From contig NZ_CP030051.1 of NCBI RefSeq assembly GCF_004114975.1, positions 2,542,001-2,606,000 of the forward strand: a stretch of DNA of 64,000 nucleotides, in the 5' to 3' direction. Below are positions 1 to 9,106 of this stretch, in pieces. The notes under the pieces are model-generated. The model was not told the origin of the DNA. It did not search any database and saw nothing but the letters and a program-made list of their open reading frames with translations. The DNA comes from Bradyrhizobium guangdongense. GTDB lineage: Bacteria; Pseudomonadota; Alphaproteobacteria; Rhizobiales; Xanthobacteraceae. A program made the position numbers and the translations under genes. The stretch's first letter is position 1, and every line of letters begins with the position of its first letter.

Positions 1-1
1 C

Positions 2-715
2 ACGTTGCCGCGATCGCGCCTGACCAAGCTTTCGGAGTTCAAGGTCGCCATCATGAGCGAGCATGACGGTTACGACGTTGACCGCGAGGTGCAGGCGCGC
101 CTCGATGAATTGGGCGGATTTCTGTCGCGACGCGGAGCACACGTCAGTTCGCAAGCGCGCCCCGAAATCGATTTCGACGCCGCCCACCGGCTTTGCCTCA
201 ATCTAATCTGCGCCTCGGCTGCAGGAGCAATACCGGAGCCTTATTGGACGCAGCTGACGCGCATGGCGCGGCTGACGGCCGCACGAGTTGACTCCGAGCT
301 CACGAGCGTGATCCGAGGCTACACACAATCCCATCGCGAGTGGATCAGAAACGATCAAGTGCGACGGCAGCTCCAGACGACATGGGGCTCATTCTTTCGG
401 GACTACGACGTTCTGCTGACGCCGGTTGCCGCAACTGCCGCATTACCCCACGATCAGAGCAGTCGAATTGATCGGTTCCGCAAGATCGTGGTGAATGGCA
501 AGCGCGTGCCGGCAACTGACCAATGGTTCTGGGCGGGATTGCCTGCGGCCGCCTATCTGCCGGCAACCATCGCGCCGATCGGGTTTACCTCAGCCGGTCT
601 CCCCGTTGGCGTACAGATCATCGGTCCGCAATATTCCGATCATACGTGTCTATCGTTCGCACACCTGCTCGAGCAGGAATATCATTCTTTCGTACCGCCT
701 CCGGGCTGGAATTGA
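2..715 (+). CDS. Amidase, C-terminal part (5' end outside window)
   Basis: This is the last 237 residues of an amidase-signature hydrolase, a family that cleaves amide bonds in small molecules. The reading frame is open to the window edge, so the start lies upstream; the TTG at position 5 is unlikely to be the true start. The visible part has the usual C-terminal features: a strand reading YDVLLTPVAATAALPHD, then LPATIAPIGFTSAGLPVGVQ and IIGPQYSD near the end. The catalytic Ser-cisSer-Lys region (GGSSGG type) should lie upstream and cannot be checked. Substrate is unknown. A broken LuxR-type gene follows 59 bp downstream on the same strand. Confidence 0.85.
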   Translation, partial: TLPRSRLTKLSEFKVAIMSEHDGYDVDREVQARLDELGGFLSRRGAHVSSQARPEIDFDAAHRLCLNLICASAAGAIPEPYWTQLTRMARLTAARVDSELTSVIRGYTQSHREWIRNDQVRRQLQTTWGSFFRDYDVLLTPVAATAALPHDQSSRIDRFRKIVVNGKRVPATDQWFWAGLPAAAYLPATIAPIGFTSAGLPVGVQIIGPQYSDHTCLSFAHLLEQEYHSFVPPPGWN

Positions 716-774
716 ATGCGCAACACGAATTTCGTGTAGTTCTATATTGATGTCAGTCATTTGACCGGAGCATC

Positions 775-1915
775 ATGTTTCGGGCTGAATTCAGTGATGA
801 AGCGAGATTCTCGCAGCTCGTGGGCGCGATCTACGATTGCGCGCTGGCGCCGCAGAGGTGGCGGGACACTCTGGCGAGCCTTGCTTCCCTTTTGCGCAGC
901 GCCGGGAGCTCCGTCATCATCAATGAGAGCCACGATACGAAGGCCGGTCACATATTCGAGCATGGCGTCGACCAGAAGTACTTGCGCCTTTTCTTTGAGC
1001 GTCACGCGGCAGAAGACTTGCGCGATCCGGTTCAGCAGAGGGCCGTCCTCGGCATTCCAAAAACATTGAAGCTGCTGTGCAGCGAGCAGCCAACGGCCAG
1101 GGAGTTTTTCGAGAACTACCTGGGTTCGCAAGGTCTGGGCGACTCGATTGCCGTTCAGATCCTTCACTCCGGACGTCGGATTGGGTGGCTTTCGACGGCT
1201 CGCACAGGCGTTCAACCAGTATTTGGCCGGCACGAGCGAGCCCTGATGCAGCTGCTGTCGCCGCATTTGTGTCAAGCGCTTGCGCTTTCAGATGCACTCG
1301 ATTTGGCCACTCTGACGGCGTCCAATCTCGAAAGGACCATTGATGCCCTGGCCGCGGGCCTATTTTTCACTGATGGAGGAGGGCGGGTGGTCCATCTAAA
1401 CCAATCTGCGCAGCGGCTCCTTGAGAACGGAGACGGCGTTCGACTTGTTGGGAGTCGGCTGGTCATAACGGATCGCGCCGCGAACGCCCTCCTCGCGAGA
1501 GCATTGACTGCGCACGACTATAAAGAAGTTGCGCCGGTTGCCGTGGGTACAATCCTAGCGATACCTGAAGGTGCCAGCCATGGCTATCTGGCGAGCGTGC
1601 TGCCGCTCGATGGGGGCATACGGCGCGACTTGATGGCTCCTTTTCGTGCGAAAGCCTGCATCTTCATGCAGGGCGGCGCGACCGTCAGGTGAGGCTCTTG
1701 CGCAGCTTTATGGACTGACCGATGCTGAACTAAGGGTTCTGCTCGGACTGATGCCAGGGTTGAGCCTCAAGGAAGTTGGTAAGGCGCTTGGCCTAGGCGA
1801 GCCCACCGTGAAAACTCACCTGCAGCGTATCTTCCTAAAGACAGGTATGAGCCGACAGTCCGAGCTAGTTCGCCTTTTAATGGCTCACACTCCTCCGTTG
1901 CGCTCAAGCCGATAG
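775..1915 (+). pseudogene. LuxR-family transcriptional regulator, frameshifted
   Basis: Two overlapping reading frames together make one regulator. The first (775-1692) gives about 300 residues with a PAS-like stretch (LFFTDGGGRVVHLNQSAQRL) and stops just before the DNA-binding domain. The second frame continues at about 1670 and encodes a full LuxR helix-turn-helix: LTDAELRVLLGLMPGLSLKE, then LGEPTVKTHLQRIF and TGMSRQSELVRLL. A one-base shift between about 1665 and 1690 would explain the split. The HTH looks intact, so either the gene broke recently or the base call is wrong. ATG at 775 follows a weak Shine-Dalgarno. The target is unknown; the neighbouring amidase or the CoA-transferase block are candidates by position only. 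Confidence 0.75.
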
Positions 1916-1974
1916 CAGACAGTTCCTAAAGCGGAATTCGGTAAAGCGGGGACTCAACTTAGGACGGGATGCTT

Positions 1975-2150
1975 GTCCGACTAAGACTGTCGATCGGCGC
2001 GGCGTTTGCCGCGTCGCCGTCGGAAAGAAATTCAAGTCGTCTATCAGGCGAAGAAGAGGGGCACGTTGGCGTCCGCCGTGAAGAAAGCGGAGAAGAAGGT
2101 TGGCACTAACCGGAAGAAGATCGAGCGCAGAGTTCGGGCGCAAGGAAGAA
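1975..2150 (+). pseudogene. DUF3606-like small protein remnant
   Basis: Positions 2006-2140 encode VVYQAKKRGTLASAVKKAEK followed by KVGTNRKKIERRV. This fits the small DUF3606 pattern (a YxxKKxG segment, then an AVK..VG..RKxxE helix). The expected upstream part, KTVDRRGVCRVAVGKKF, is in a different frame, so the gene appears frameshifted. The downstream extension of the open frame does not look like protein. Identification is from a remembered pattern only. Confidence 0.35.
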
Positions 2151-2230
2151 CAGGAAGTTCGGATACCGCCGATAGGGCCGGGAAGCGTCCCTGGCGCGCA
2201 ATCGGGGGCGTTTCGGTTTTTCAACATTGA

Positions 2231-2971
2231 CCTTGACCCGTCGGGCAAAACACCGGCAGAATGGCATTGTGGGAAAGGAGGAGCTGGCCCGCGCCGAGCG
2301 ATCGGCGGGTTCTTTGTTGGGGACCGGCGACCAGAATGTTGCCTGGATGCACGATCGCGGGGTCGTCACGCCTGTGGTGCCGCTCTAACGGATGGGAAAA
2401 GCAAGGAGATCGGAACGGTTAAACGAGGGTCGGCTTCGCGAGGACGGTGGAATGCTTCGATGCAGACTCGCGATCTGAGTTGAGCCGTGTTGCGAGCGCA
2501 GTCGTGGCAGGAGAGCGCGAGCTTGCAGAACTGGAGTGGGTAGTTCTCGATTTCGCGCCTGCGCGATCCAACGCCGTTAAAGGCTCCTCTGACTCGTGCA
2601 GTCGTGAGGTGACAAAAATCGCACTTTTTGGTTGAACTCGTTGGCTCACGGCAACGGTCAAACGCCAAACACGCATCTATGTAGAACTTGTGAACGCATC
2701 TTACATGGAACGCTCGTGACCCTTAGCGGTCGCGCTCGCTAGATCAGAGCAAGCTGCGCTTACGTCTGATCAGTTCCTCTGCTTTGCAGTCTGCCAATGC
2801 CTAGATATTCCAGGCATGTTTCATCAGTCACCAAATTGCTGTCTGAGACACGGTCCTGGGCCCTAATCAACGGATCCTATGGCCAGATCTGAAGGGGTCA
2901 GCGGCAATCTCGTCGTTCCTTCTACTTCGCCAAGGGCGGTTTGGAGAAGGTTGTAAAAGGATCATCCAGCC
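2231..2971. other. Stretch without a convincing gene
   Basis: About 740 bases between a small-protein remnant and the next credible gene. Short open frames exist on both strands but none has a good ribosome site plus a recognisable protein. The 3' part becomes less GC-rich. I see nothing further here. Confidence 0.5.
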
Positions 2972-3271
2972 ATGAAGATGCCGGACGACAAAATCAGGGT
3001 CATCGTTGCCAAGATGCTGGCGGAGCAGCAGAGGCTTCAGCATGACAGCGTCGATGCGATCGTGCTGAAGACGGTGGGGTCGGTGCTCGCTTCATTTGGC
3101 ATCGAGGATGATGACCGAAAGGAGCTGAGGGCAGATTTCCAGCACTTGCGGCGGTGGCGAACGACCCTGGCGCAGGCGCAGAGTTACACCCTCAAGATCG
3201 TGATCACAATAATTGCCACCGGCCTGATGGGGGCCGTTTGGCTGGGCGTGAAGGTGTTGCTGGGTAAGTGA
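2972..3271 (+). CDS. Small protein with C-terminal membrane segment
   Basis: A 99-residue protein starting MKMPDDKIRVIV. Residues 1-70 are charged and helical (LRADFQHLRRWRTTLAQAQ), and one hydrophobic segment covers about residues 73-96 (IVITIIATGLMGAVWLGVKV). The layout resembles the small DUF6127-type proteins often linked to prophage genes, but this is a weak likeness. No phage genes are visible nearby, so it may be a leftover. It stands alone between two remnant-rich stretches. A GGAGAAGG sequence lies about 22 bases upstream, farther than usual for a ribosome site. Confidence 0.55.
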   Translation: MKMPDDKIRVIVAKMLAEQQRLQHDSVDAIVLKTVGSVLASFGIEDDDRKELRADFQHLRRWRTTLAQAQSYTLKIVITIIATGLMGAVWLGVKVLLGK

Positions 3272-3312
3272 GAGCCCGCCGTAGCGTCAAATTTACCGTT
3301 CCTTTCCTATGA

Positions 3313-3640
3313 ATGGCTCCATGGCGGAATTCCTGTGGTCGATACGCGTCCGACAAAGACGCTCTGGAGACCTTGGCTGATCTATTTCGGCTAACCTTCT
3401 TCGATGATGCAGCGATGTCGCAGTTCGAGCTCGGGGCCTGGTGGCTCGCTTATCATGCCGACGACGGGGTCCGTCGGTGTCGTGCCGTCCAACCAAGTTC
3501 GGAATACGCTACTTCGCCAGCGTAGGAGCCATGCAGCGGCATCGGGCAAGGGATTTTCAGCTCCAGGTTAGCGAAGCTTGCTTCATTGACTGGAGATTTC
3601 CGCGTTGCGGAAGGTGCTTTTTCGCGCCTTGCAGGTGTCG
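3313..3640 (+). pseudogene. Possible GNAT acetyltransferase remnant
   Basis: Two frames carry pieces that together resemble the middle of a GNAT N-acetyltransferase: FELGAWWLAYHADDG in one frame (from about 3421), then PTKFGIRYFASVGAMQRHRA in another (about 3498-3560). The second piece looks like the strand-plus-acetyl-CoA-loop part (..SVGV..HRG.GLQ..). The glycines of the loop are altered and the rest of the domain is missing. Treat as a decayed gene of low certainty. Confidence 0.3.
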
Positions 3641-3667
3641 GCCTCGTGCCTCCGAAATCCAGTAAGG

Positions 3668-3693
3668 ACCCGGCAGCTTGGCCGCTGCCGGGT
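3668..3693 (+). terminator. Hairpin upstream of the CoA-transferase gene
   Basis: A perfect inverted repeat: CCCGGCAGC at 3669-3677 and GCTGCCGGG at 3684-3692, with a 6-base loop and one extra A-T pair. There is no clear T-run after it on either strand, so it may be a weak terminator or only a structured element. Confidence 0.35.
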
Positions 3694-3798
3694 TCGGAAG
3701 CGCTCTGATTGAACCACTTGCGAAGTTGGCTGCGTACGGCTTTAAGTTTGCTTACAGCGAATTCGGCGAGCACAAGCCGATGTAAGGGAGCACCAGGG

Positions 3799-5067
3799 AT
3801 GTCCACCAAGCCTCAATTGCCGGAGCGGCCGTCGCGGGCGGCGGGAGGGCCAACCGCACTTGACGGTCTCTTGGTGATTGATTTCACGCGCGTTGTGGCG
3901 GGACCCGCCTGCACCCAGACGCTCGCTGATTTTGGCGCGCGCGTCATCAAGATCGAAAACCCCGATGGCGGCGACGATACCCGTGCCTATGAACATGCCG
4001 AGATAGGCGGGGAAAGCGCGGCCTATCTCAGCTTGAACCGCAACAAAAGCGGCATCGCGCTCGATCTCGCGGTTCCGGAGGCGCGCGAGATCGCCTTGGA
4101 TCTGATCCGTAAGGCTGACGTGGTCGTCGAAAACTTTTCCAGCGGGGTCATGAAGAAGTTCGGACTCGATTACGAGGCCGTGGCGCCGCTCAACGCGCGG
4201 CTGGTTTATTGCTCTATCTCCGCATACGGGCGCACTGGACCGTTCGCCTCGCGCCCGGGCTTTGATCCCATCACGCAGGCCGAAAGCGGCTTCATGTCGC
4301 TCAACGGCTTCGCCGATGGTCCGGCGGTTCGTACGGGGCCGCCAATTGTCGACATGGCGACCGGAATGTCGGCCTGCAATGCCATCCTGCTGGCGCTGCT
4401 GGCGCGGGATCGGCTCGGTCGCGGACAGCATGTCGAAGTCGCGCTGTTCGACGTTGCCATGGGGATGACTGGCTTCTATGGCATGGCCTATTTGATCAAC
4501 GGCGAGAACCCCGGGCGATTCGGCAACTCGCCGAGCGGCTCTCCCACCGTGGGTGTCTATGAGGCGTCCGACGGTCCGCTTTACATGGCTTGCGCCAATG
4601 ACCGGTTGTATCGACGGCTGGCGGTCGAGGTGCTGAACCGTCCTGATCTCATCACCGATCCGAAATTTGCAACGCGAAAGGCGCGGTCGGAGAACAAGGA
4701 GCTCCTGCGTGCGGCTATCGCCGAGGTGTTCGCGAGCGACACTCTCGAGAACTGGATGACGAAGATGAAGCTGGCCAATATCCCGGTCGGTTACCTCCGA
4801 ACCGTCGAAGAGGGCTTCAATGCGCCCGAAGCCCGCGAACGCGCGCGTCTGAGCCGGATCCCGCATCGCACGGCGCAGTGGGTACCGAACATCGAGCCAC
4901 CGATCACCATGAGTCTGACCGCGACCGTTGATCCCATGGCCGCGCCGCTATTGGGAGAGCATACAGAACGCGTCATGCGCGAGACTCTTGGTTACGACGA
5001 CAAGCGGATCGCGGCCTTGGCCGAAAAAGGCGCATTTGGGCCGGGCAAGACCCCCAGGACGGACTGA
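3799..5067 (+). CDS. CaiB/BaiF family (class III) CoA-transferase
   Basis: A 422-residue class III CoA-transferase, a family that moves CoA between carboxylic acids. The start at 3799 (MSTKPQLPERP) follows AGGG and removes an upstream stretch that does not look like the family. Family marks are LDGLLVIDFTRVVAGPACTQ, the ADFGARVIKIENPDGGDDTR block, NLNRNKSG-like SLNRNKSGIALDL, and GFDPITQAESGFMSLNG, which holds the expected catalytic aspartate. Length is normal. It begins the plus-strand run that continues with a flavin monooxygenase pair 64 bp downstream. Its acid substrate cannot be read from sequence. It could activate the substrate or product of that monooxygenase (inference). Confidence 0.9.
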   Translation: MSTKPQLPERPSRAAGGPTALDGLLVIDFTRVVAGPACTQTLADFGARVIKIENPDGGDDTRAYEHAEIGGESAAYLSLNRNKSGIALDLAVPEAREIALDLIRKADVVVENFSSGVMKKFGLDYEAVAPLNARLVYCSISAYGRTGPFASRPGFDPITQAESGFMSLNGFADGPAVRTGPPIVDMATGMSACNAILLALLARDRLGRGQHVEVALFDVAMGMTGFYGMAYLINGENPGRFGNSPSGSPTVGVYEASDGPLYMACANDRLYRRLAVEVLNRPDLITDPKFATRKARSENKELLRAAIAEVFASDTLENWMTKMKLANIPVGYLRTVEEGFNAPEARERARLSRIPHRTAQWVPNIEPPITMSLTATVDPMAAPLLGEHTERVMRETLGYDDKRIAALAEKGAFGPGKTPRTD

Positions 5068-5131
5068 GCGCCGCTCCAGCTTGATTTGGCAAGGTTCCCG
5101 CCGCATAAATACACGAGAGCGAGGGACGCGA

Positions 5132-6361
5132 ATGGCGCTTGGTGAACAGTCGAGCAGGGGGCAATCGGCGGGACCAGTCGCCGACGATCCAGCCTATGCG
5201 GCGATGATCGCCAAAACCCGATCTATCGTGCCGCAATTACGGGAGCGGGCGGCTCGCACCGAGGAATTGCGGCACCTGCCACCGGAGACCGAGCGGGATC
5301 TGCATGAGGCCGGGCTGTTCCGAATGCTTCAGCCGAAACGCATCGGCGGCGCCGAGCTCGATTACGTCGCTCTGGTCGATTGCGCCGAACTGCTGGGACG
5401 AGCCGACGCGTCGGTGGCGTGGAATCTTGCCAATCTGGCAAGCCATCACTGGATGCTCGGCATGTTTGAGCCGAGTGCACAGGATGCGGTCTGGGGCCGA
5501 GATCCGGACGTGCTGATTGCATCATCTTTCATTTTTCCGGCGGGCCGCGCCAGCAAGGTGGAGGGTGGATACCGGCTACACGGAAGCTGGCCATTTTCGT
5601 CGGGCGTCGGCTCCTGTGCGTGGAATATGCTCGCGAGCGTCGTCTCCTCCGATGATGAGGCTGACGGTATCGAGTACCGCATCTTCCTGTTGCCGAAAGC
5701 CGACTACAAGATTCTCGATACCTGGAACGTCGCGGGACTTCGCGGCACGGGGTCATCGGATGTCGAGGTCAGGGATGCCTTCGTGCCCGAGCATATGACT
5801 GTCGCGGTCGGGGAACTTGCAGGTGGCGCGACGCCCGGCAGCAAGGTCAACCCCAATCCTCTGTATGCTCTGCCCGTGTTCTCGTTGTTTCCTTATGTTC
5901 TCTCCGGCGTCGCGCTCGGAAATGCGCAGGCATGCCTGAACGATTATGTGGAGGTCGTCCGACACCGCATATCGACGTACAATCGCGCCAAGCTCAGTGA
6001 TTTCCAAAGCACGCAAATCAAGATCGCTGAGGCCTCTGCCAAGATCGATGCTGCGCGCCTGATCATGCGCTCGGCCTGCATCGCGGCGATGGAGGACGCC
6101 CGGCGCGGCCACACACCCGACATGGCGACCAAGACCAGATATCGACGCGACGGAGCATTTTCGGTCAATCTGTGCACGGATGCCGTCTCGATGCTATTTG
6201 CGGCGAGCGGAGCGCGAGGTCTGTTTACCACAGGCGTCCTGCAGCGGCAGTTCCGCGATGCGCACGCGATCAATTCCCACCTCGCATTCAATTTCGATGC
6301 GGCCGGAACCAATTATGGACGCGTGGCGCTCGGCCTGCCGTCCGAGAATCTCACGCTGTGA
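5132..6361 (+). CDS. Two-component flavin-dependent monooxygenase, oxygenase subunit (acyl-CoA dehydrogenase fold)
   Basis: A 409-residue protein of the acyl-CoA-dehydrogenase-fold monooxygenases (group D: HsaA, HpaB-like and DszC relatives), which use reduced flavin from a separate reductase to hydroxylate small aromatic or related compounds. The start at 5132 follows GAGGGA. Visible features: an N-terminal helical part (LPPETERDLHEAGLFRML, then QPKRIGGAELDY), a middle beta part (SWPFSSGVGSCAWNML, TWNVAGLRGTGSSDVEV) and a C-terminal helical bundle ending GRVALGLPSENLTL. A flavin reductase gene follows 9 bp downstream, which is strong support for a two-component system. A plain acyl-CoA dehydrogenase is less likely because of this partner. 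Confidence 0.85.
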   Translation: MALGEQSSRGQSAGPVADDPAYAAMIAKTRSIVPQLRERAARTEELRHLPPETERDLHEAGLFRMLQPKRIGGAELDYVALVDCAELLGRADASVAWNLANLASHHWMLGMFEPSAQDAVWGRDPDVLIASSFIFPAGRASKVEGGYRLHGSWPFSSGVGSCAWNMLASVVSSDDEADGIEYRIFLLPKADYKILDTWNVAGLRGTGSSDVEVRDAFVPEHMTVAVGELAGGATPGSKVNPNPLYALPVFSLFPYVLSGVALGNAQACLNDYVEVVRHRISTYNRAKLSDFQSTQIKIAEASAKIDAARLIMRSACIAAMEDARRGHTPDMATKTRYRRDGAFSVNLCTDAVSMLFAASGARGLFTTGVLQRQFRDAHAINSHLAFNFDAAGTNYGRVALGLPSENLTL

Positions 6362-6370
6362 GGCCGGCCG

Positions 6371-6928
6371 ATGAATGACCTGCCAAAGCAGCCCGCTGCT
6401 CTTGATCCAGCCAATGAGTTCGCGAGCGACAGTTCGCAAATCGACCCGCGTGATTTTCGCAATGCACTCGGCACCTACGGCACGGGTGTAACGATCATCA
6501 CAGCTGCGGCTGTTGATGGAAAGCCGTATGGCATCACTTGCAATTCGTTTGCGTCCGTCTCGTTGAATCCGCCCCTGGTTCTCTGGAGCCTCGGAGTCTA
6601 TTCATCTAGCCTGACCGTGTTTCAGAACGCCAGCCATTTCACCGTCCACGTGCTGGGCACCTCACAACAGACGCTTGCAAACAAGTTTGCAAAGTCATCC
6701 GATGACAAGTTTGCGGGTGTGGACTGGACGCCTGGCCTCGGCAACGCGCCGGTTCTCACCGAGAGCGTAGCGAATTTTCAGTGCCGATCGGTCAATCGCT
6801 ATTATGGTGGCGATCATGTGATCTTTCTCGGTGCGGTCGAGGCCTATGCCTATAGTGCAAAAGAGCCTCTGCTGTTTGCGCGAGGGACGTATGGCCGCTT
6901 TCTGGCCGACGACGCGCGCACGAAGTAG
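6371..6928 (+). CDS. Flavin reductase (FMN-binding split barrel), partner of the upstream monooxygenase
   Basis: A 185-residue flavin reductase of the HpaC/HsaB-like family, which uses NAD(P)H to reduce flavin and pass it to an oxygenase. Residues about 28-180 form the split-barrel domain: GTYGTGVTIITAA, GITCNSFASVSLNPPLVLWS and FARGTYGRFL near the end. The N-terminal 25 residues (rich in Asp, Pro and Gln) are an extension. It lies 9 bp after the oxygenase gene and is almost surely translated with it. It ends 31 bp before a convergent minus-strand gene. Confidence 0.88.
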   Translation: MNDLPKQPAALDPANEFASDSSQIDPRDFRNALGTYGTGVTIITAAAVDGKPYGITCNSFASVSLNPPLVLWSLGVYSSSLTVFQNASHFTVHVLGTSQQTLANKFAKSSDDKFAGVDWTPGLGNAPVLTESVANFQCRSVNRYYGGDHVIFLGAVEAYAYSAKEPLLFARGTYGRFLADDARTK

Positions 6929-6959
6929 CCGTAGGGACAATTCGAGTGCGCTCGTCAGT

Positions 6960-7868
6960 TCAGCGATCGGAGGCGGAGAGCTTGTAGATCTCCAACGCGT
7001 CCGCGTCTGCGCCGCGCGCGGCCTTGGCCAACCTGAAGATCTGGCCCGCGAGCGTTGCCATGGGCACGGGCGTCGACGTCGCCCGGGCCACGTCGGCAAC
7101 CGTATCGAGGTCCTTGAGCATCGTCGCGATATGGCCGAGGGGCGGGGAGTGGATGCCCTGGACCATGCGCGGGACGAAGAGCTGAAGCGGGATCGAATCC
7201 GCAAAGCCCCCGGCGAGCGCCTCGGGCAGCCGGCTCGCGTCAATACCTGCATTCGAGGCAAGGCGCGTCGCCTCAGCAAGCACGGCCATTGCGCACCCAA
7301 CGATCACCTGGTTGCAGAGCTTTGTGGTTTGACCCGCGCCAGTTGGACCCATGTGCGTAAACCGGCGCGCCATGGCCAGCACATAAGGCCGGGCCCTCTC
7401 GATGTCAGCAGCTTCTCCGCCCGCCATGATGGCCAAGGTGCCTTCTTCGGCGCCCTTGGTGCCGCCGGACACAGGCGCATCGATCCAGCTTGCGCCGTTC
7501 GCAGCTTTCAAACGTCCCGCAAGCTCGCGCGCGGCGTCGGGGTGGATCGACGAGAAATCGACTACGAGCTTGCTCGCGCCGGGAGCTGCCGCAAGGCCTT
7601 CGGGCCCGAACAACACTTCTTCGACGGCGGCGGCATCTGTCACGCACATGAAAACGATGTCTGAGCTCGTCAACAGGTCGCACGCCGTAGCCGCGCGCTT
7701 GGCGCCGGCGTCGACGAGCGGGGCGACCTTGCTCTCCGAGCGGTTCCAGACGCTGACGTGATAACCTGCCTTGAGCAAGCGCCGGGTCATCGGCGTGCCC
7801 ATCAGCCCCAGACCGAGGTAACCCAGCCTCTCGCCGCCTTGCGGGTTTGTCATGCTTGCATCAGCCAT
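6960..7868 (-). CDS. NAD(P)-dependent beta-hydroxyacid dehydrogenase (3-hydroxyisobutyrate dehydrogenase family)
   Basis: A 302-residue member of the family that oxidises 3-hydroxy acids or reduces semialdehydes. The start at 7868 (MADASMTNPQ) has AGGAGG about six bases upstream; longer open frame to 8492 is rejected. Motifs: the nucleotide-binding LGYLGLGLMGTPMTRRLLKA, DAPVSGGTKGAEEGTLAIMA for substrate binding, and AGQTTKLCNQ carrying the expected catalytic lysine. It is transcribed away from the transporter gene at 8043, so 7869-8042 is a divergent promoter region. It may handle a short-chain product of the same catabolic block (inference). Confidence 0.88.
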   Translation of the reverse strand: MADASMTNPQGGERLGYLGLGLMGTPMTRRLLKAGYHVSVWNRSESKVAPLVDAGAKRAATACDLLTSSDIVFMCVTDAAAVEEVLFGPEGLAAAPGASKLVVDFSSIHPDAARELAGRLKAANGASWIDAPVSGGTKGAEEGTLAIMAGGEAADIERARPYVLAMARRFTHMGPTGAGQTTKLCNQVIVGCAMAVLAEATRLASNAGIDASRLPEALAGGFADSIPLQLFVPRMVQGIHSPPLGHIATMLKDLDTVADVARATSTPVPMATLAGQIFRLAKAARGADADALEIYKLSASDR

Positions 7869-8042
7869 GGGTTGCCTCCTTCTGTCGCGGCGCAGCGCCG
7901 CGCGGCCGCTTCGCACCATACCTAACGCATCCCACCGCGATACTAGACCAGCTTGCATGGCTTGCCTGATTGTTTGAACCATGAAACATTTGGGCCGGTT
8001 CGGGTTGGTGGCGTCAGTCGGCGCCGGAACAACGGAGTGGGC

Positions 8043-9029
8043 ATGATGCGGGCAGTTTCGGGCTGGATGCTGGCAATAGGGGCCATGGCGGCCATGGTCG
8101 TGGGCGCAGGCCCCTCGCGGGCGCAGCAGACCATCCGTGTGGGCTGGACTATCCCGGCCGAGGAATCCAAATACTGGATGATGCGCAGGCCGGCCGAATT
8201 TCCCGATATCGGCAAGACCTACAACATCGAATGGACTCAATTTCAGGGCACCGCGCCGATGACGCAGGCCTTGGCGGCCGGCGCCCTGGATTGCGCGACG
8301 CAGGCGCCGCTCTCGCTTGCCAACGGCGTGGTCGGCGGCAATCTCAAGGCCTACATTGTGGCGCAGCACGTCTTCGAGAAGCCGGGCGGCTTCTCCGTCT
8401 ACTGGGCGGTGATGGATGACTCCCCAATCAAAACCATTGCCGATCTCAAGGGCAAGACCGTCGGCATTTCCGTGATCGGCGGCGGCACGCAAGGTCCCTT
8501 CAACCTGCTGCTGAAGCAGAACGGCGTCGATCCGGCGAAAGACATCAAGTTGGTTGAGGTCGGCTTTGCTGTCTCAGAGGATGCGCTGCGCCAGGGCCGA
8601 GTCGATGCGGTCAACATGAACCAGCCCTTTGCGGCTCGGGCGGAAGCCAAGGGCGGCACGCGCAAATTGTTCTCGCTGTCGCAGGCCATGCCGAACATCG
8701 TGCACATTCTGGAAGCCTGCCGCGCCGATTTCGTCGACAAGAATCCTGAGCTGGTCAAGGCCTATGTCCGTGACATCACGTCGGGCATGAAGAAGGCGTT
8801 GGCGAACCGTGAAGAGACGCTGAAGGTGGTCAATGAAGTACTGAAAGCACCCATTCCCGTGCTCGACACCTACCTGCTCAAGGACAATGATTTCGGCCGC
8901 GATCCCGGTGCTGCCCCGAATTTCCCGGCAATCCAGAAGATGCTCGACATCTATGCGGAGACGGGGATGCTGCCGAAGCTGGATGTCGCGCAGTTCAAAC
9001 ATCCGACGATCGTCGCGCCTCTGCAATAG
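8043..9029 (+). CDS. NitT/TauT-type ABC transporter substrate-binding protein
   Basis: A 328-residue periplasmic binding protein of the NMT1/SsuA type. Start at 8043 gives a clean signal peptide: [20 protein letters not shown] followed by GAGPSRA and a likely cut before QQTIRVGW. The fold is seen in [20 protein letters not shown] and in the late [20 protein letters not shown] helix. The upstream open extension has no Shine-Dalgarno of its own; GGAG lies near 8043. The ATPase and two permeases are encoded at 10927-13318, with a dehydratase gene in between. The ligand is unknown; relatives bind sulfonates, nitrate, thiamine precursors or aromatic acids. Confidence 0.88.
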   Translation: MMRAVSGWMLAIGAMAAMVVGAGPSRAQQTIRVGWTIPAEESKYWMMRRPAEFPDIGKTYNIEWTQFQGTAPMTQALAAGALDCATQAPLSLANGVVGGNLKAYIVAQHVFEKPGGFSVYWAVMDDSPIKTIADLKGKTVGISVIGGGTQGPFNLLLKQNGVDPAKDIKLVEVGFAVSEDALRQGRVDAVNMNQPFAARAEAKGGTRKLFSLSQAMPNIVHILEACRADFVDKNPELVKAYVRDITSGMKKALANREETLKVVNEVLKAPIPVLDTYLLKDNDFGRDPGAAPNFPAIQKMLDIYAETGMLPKLDVAQFKHPTIVAPLQ

Positions 9030-9106
9030 GCGATCGGGCAGCTCGAAGGATCAATGGGGCGGCATGTCTCGCAGGGTGCGGGACATGGCATGAAGATGAT
9101 AAAGGC

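Noticed and set aside
3699..3785. Short frame ending KFAYSEFGEHKPM before the CoA-transferase
   Set aside because: It looks somewhat protein-like but starts inside a hairpin, has no start codon with a ribosome site, and matches no family I know.
3742..4866. Long minus-strand open frame (374 codons) opposite the CoA-transferase gene
   Set aside because: It is the shadow of a GC-rich gene in the opposite frame; no family pattern and an Arg/His-rich make-up.
7869..8492. Upstream extension of the beta-hydroxyacid dehydrogenase frame
   Set aside because: It overlaps the signal-peptide region of the divergent binding-protein gene and lacks the AGGAGG site found at 7868.
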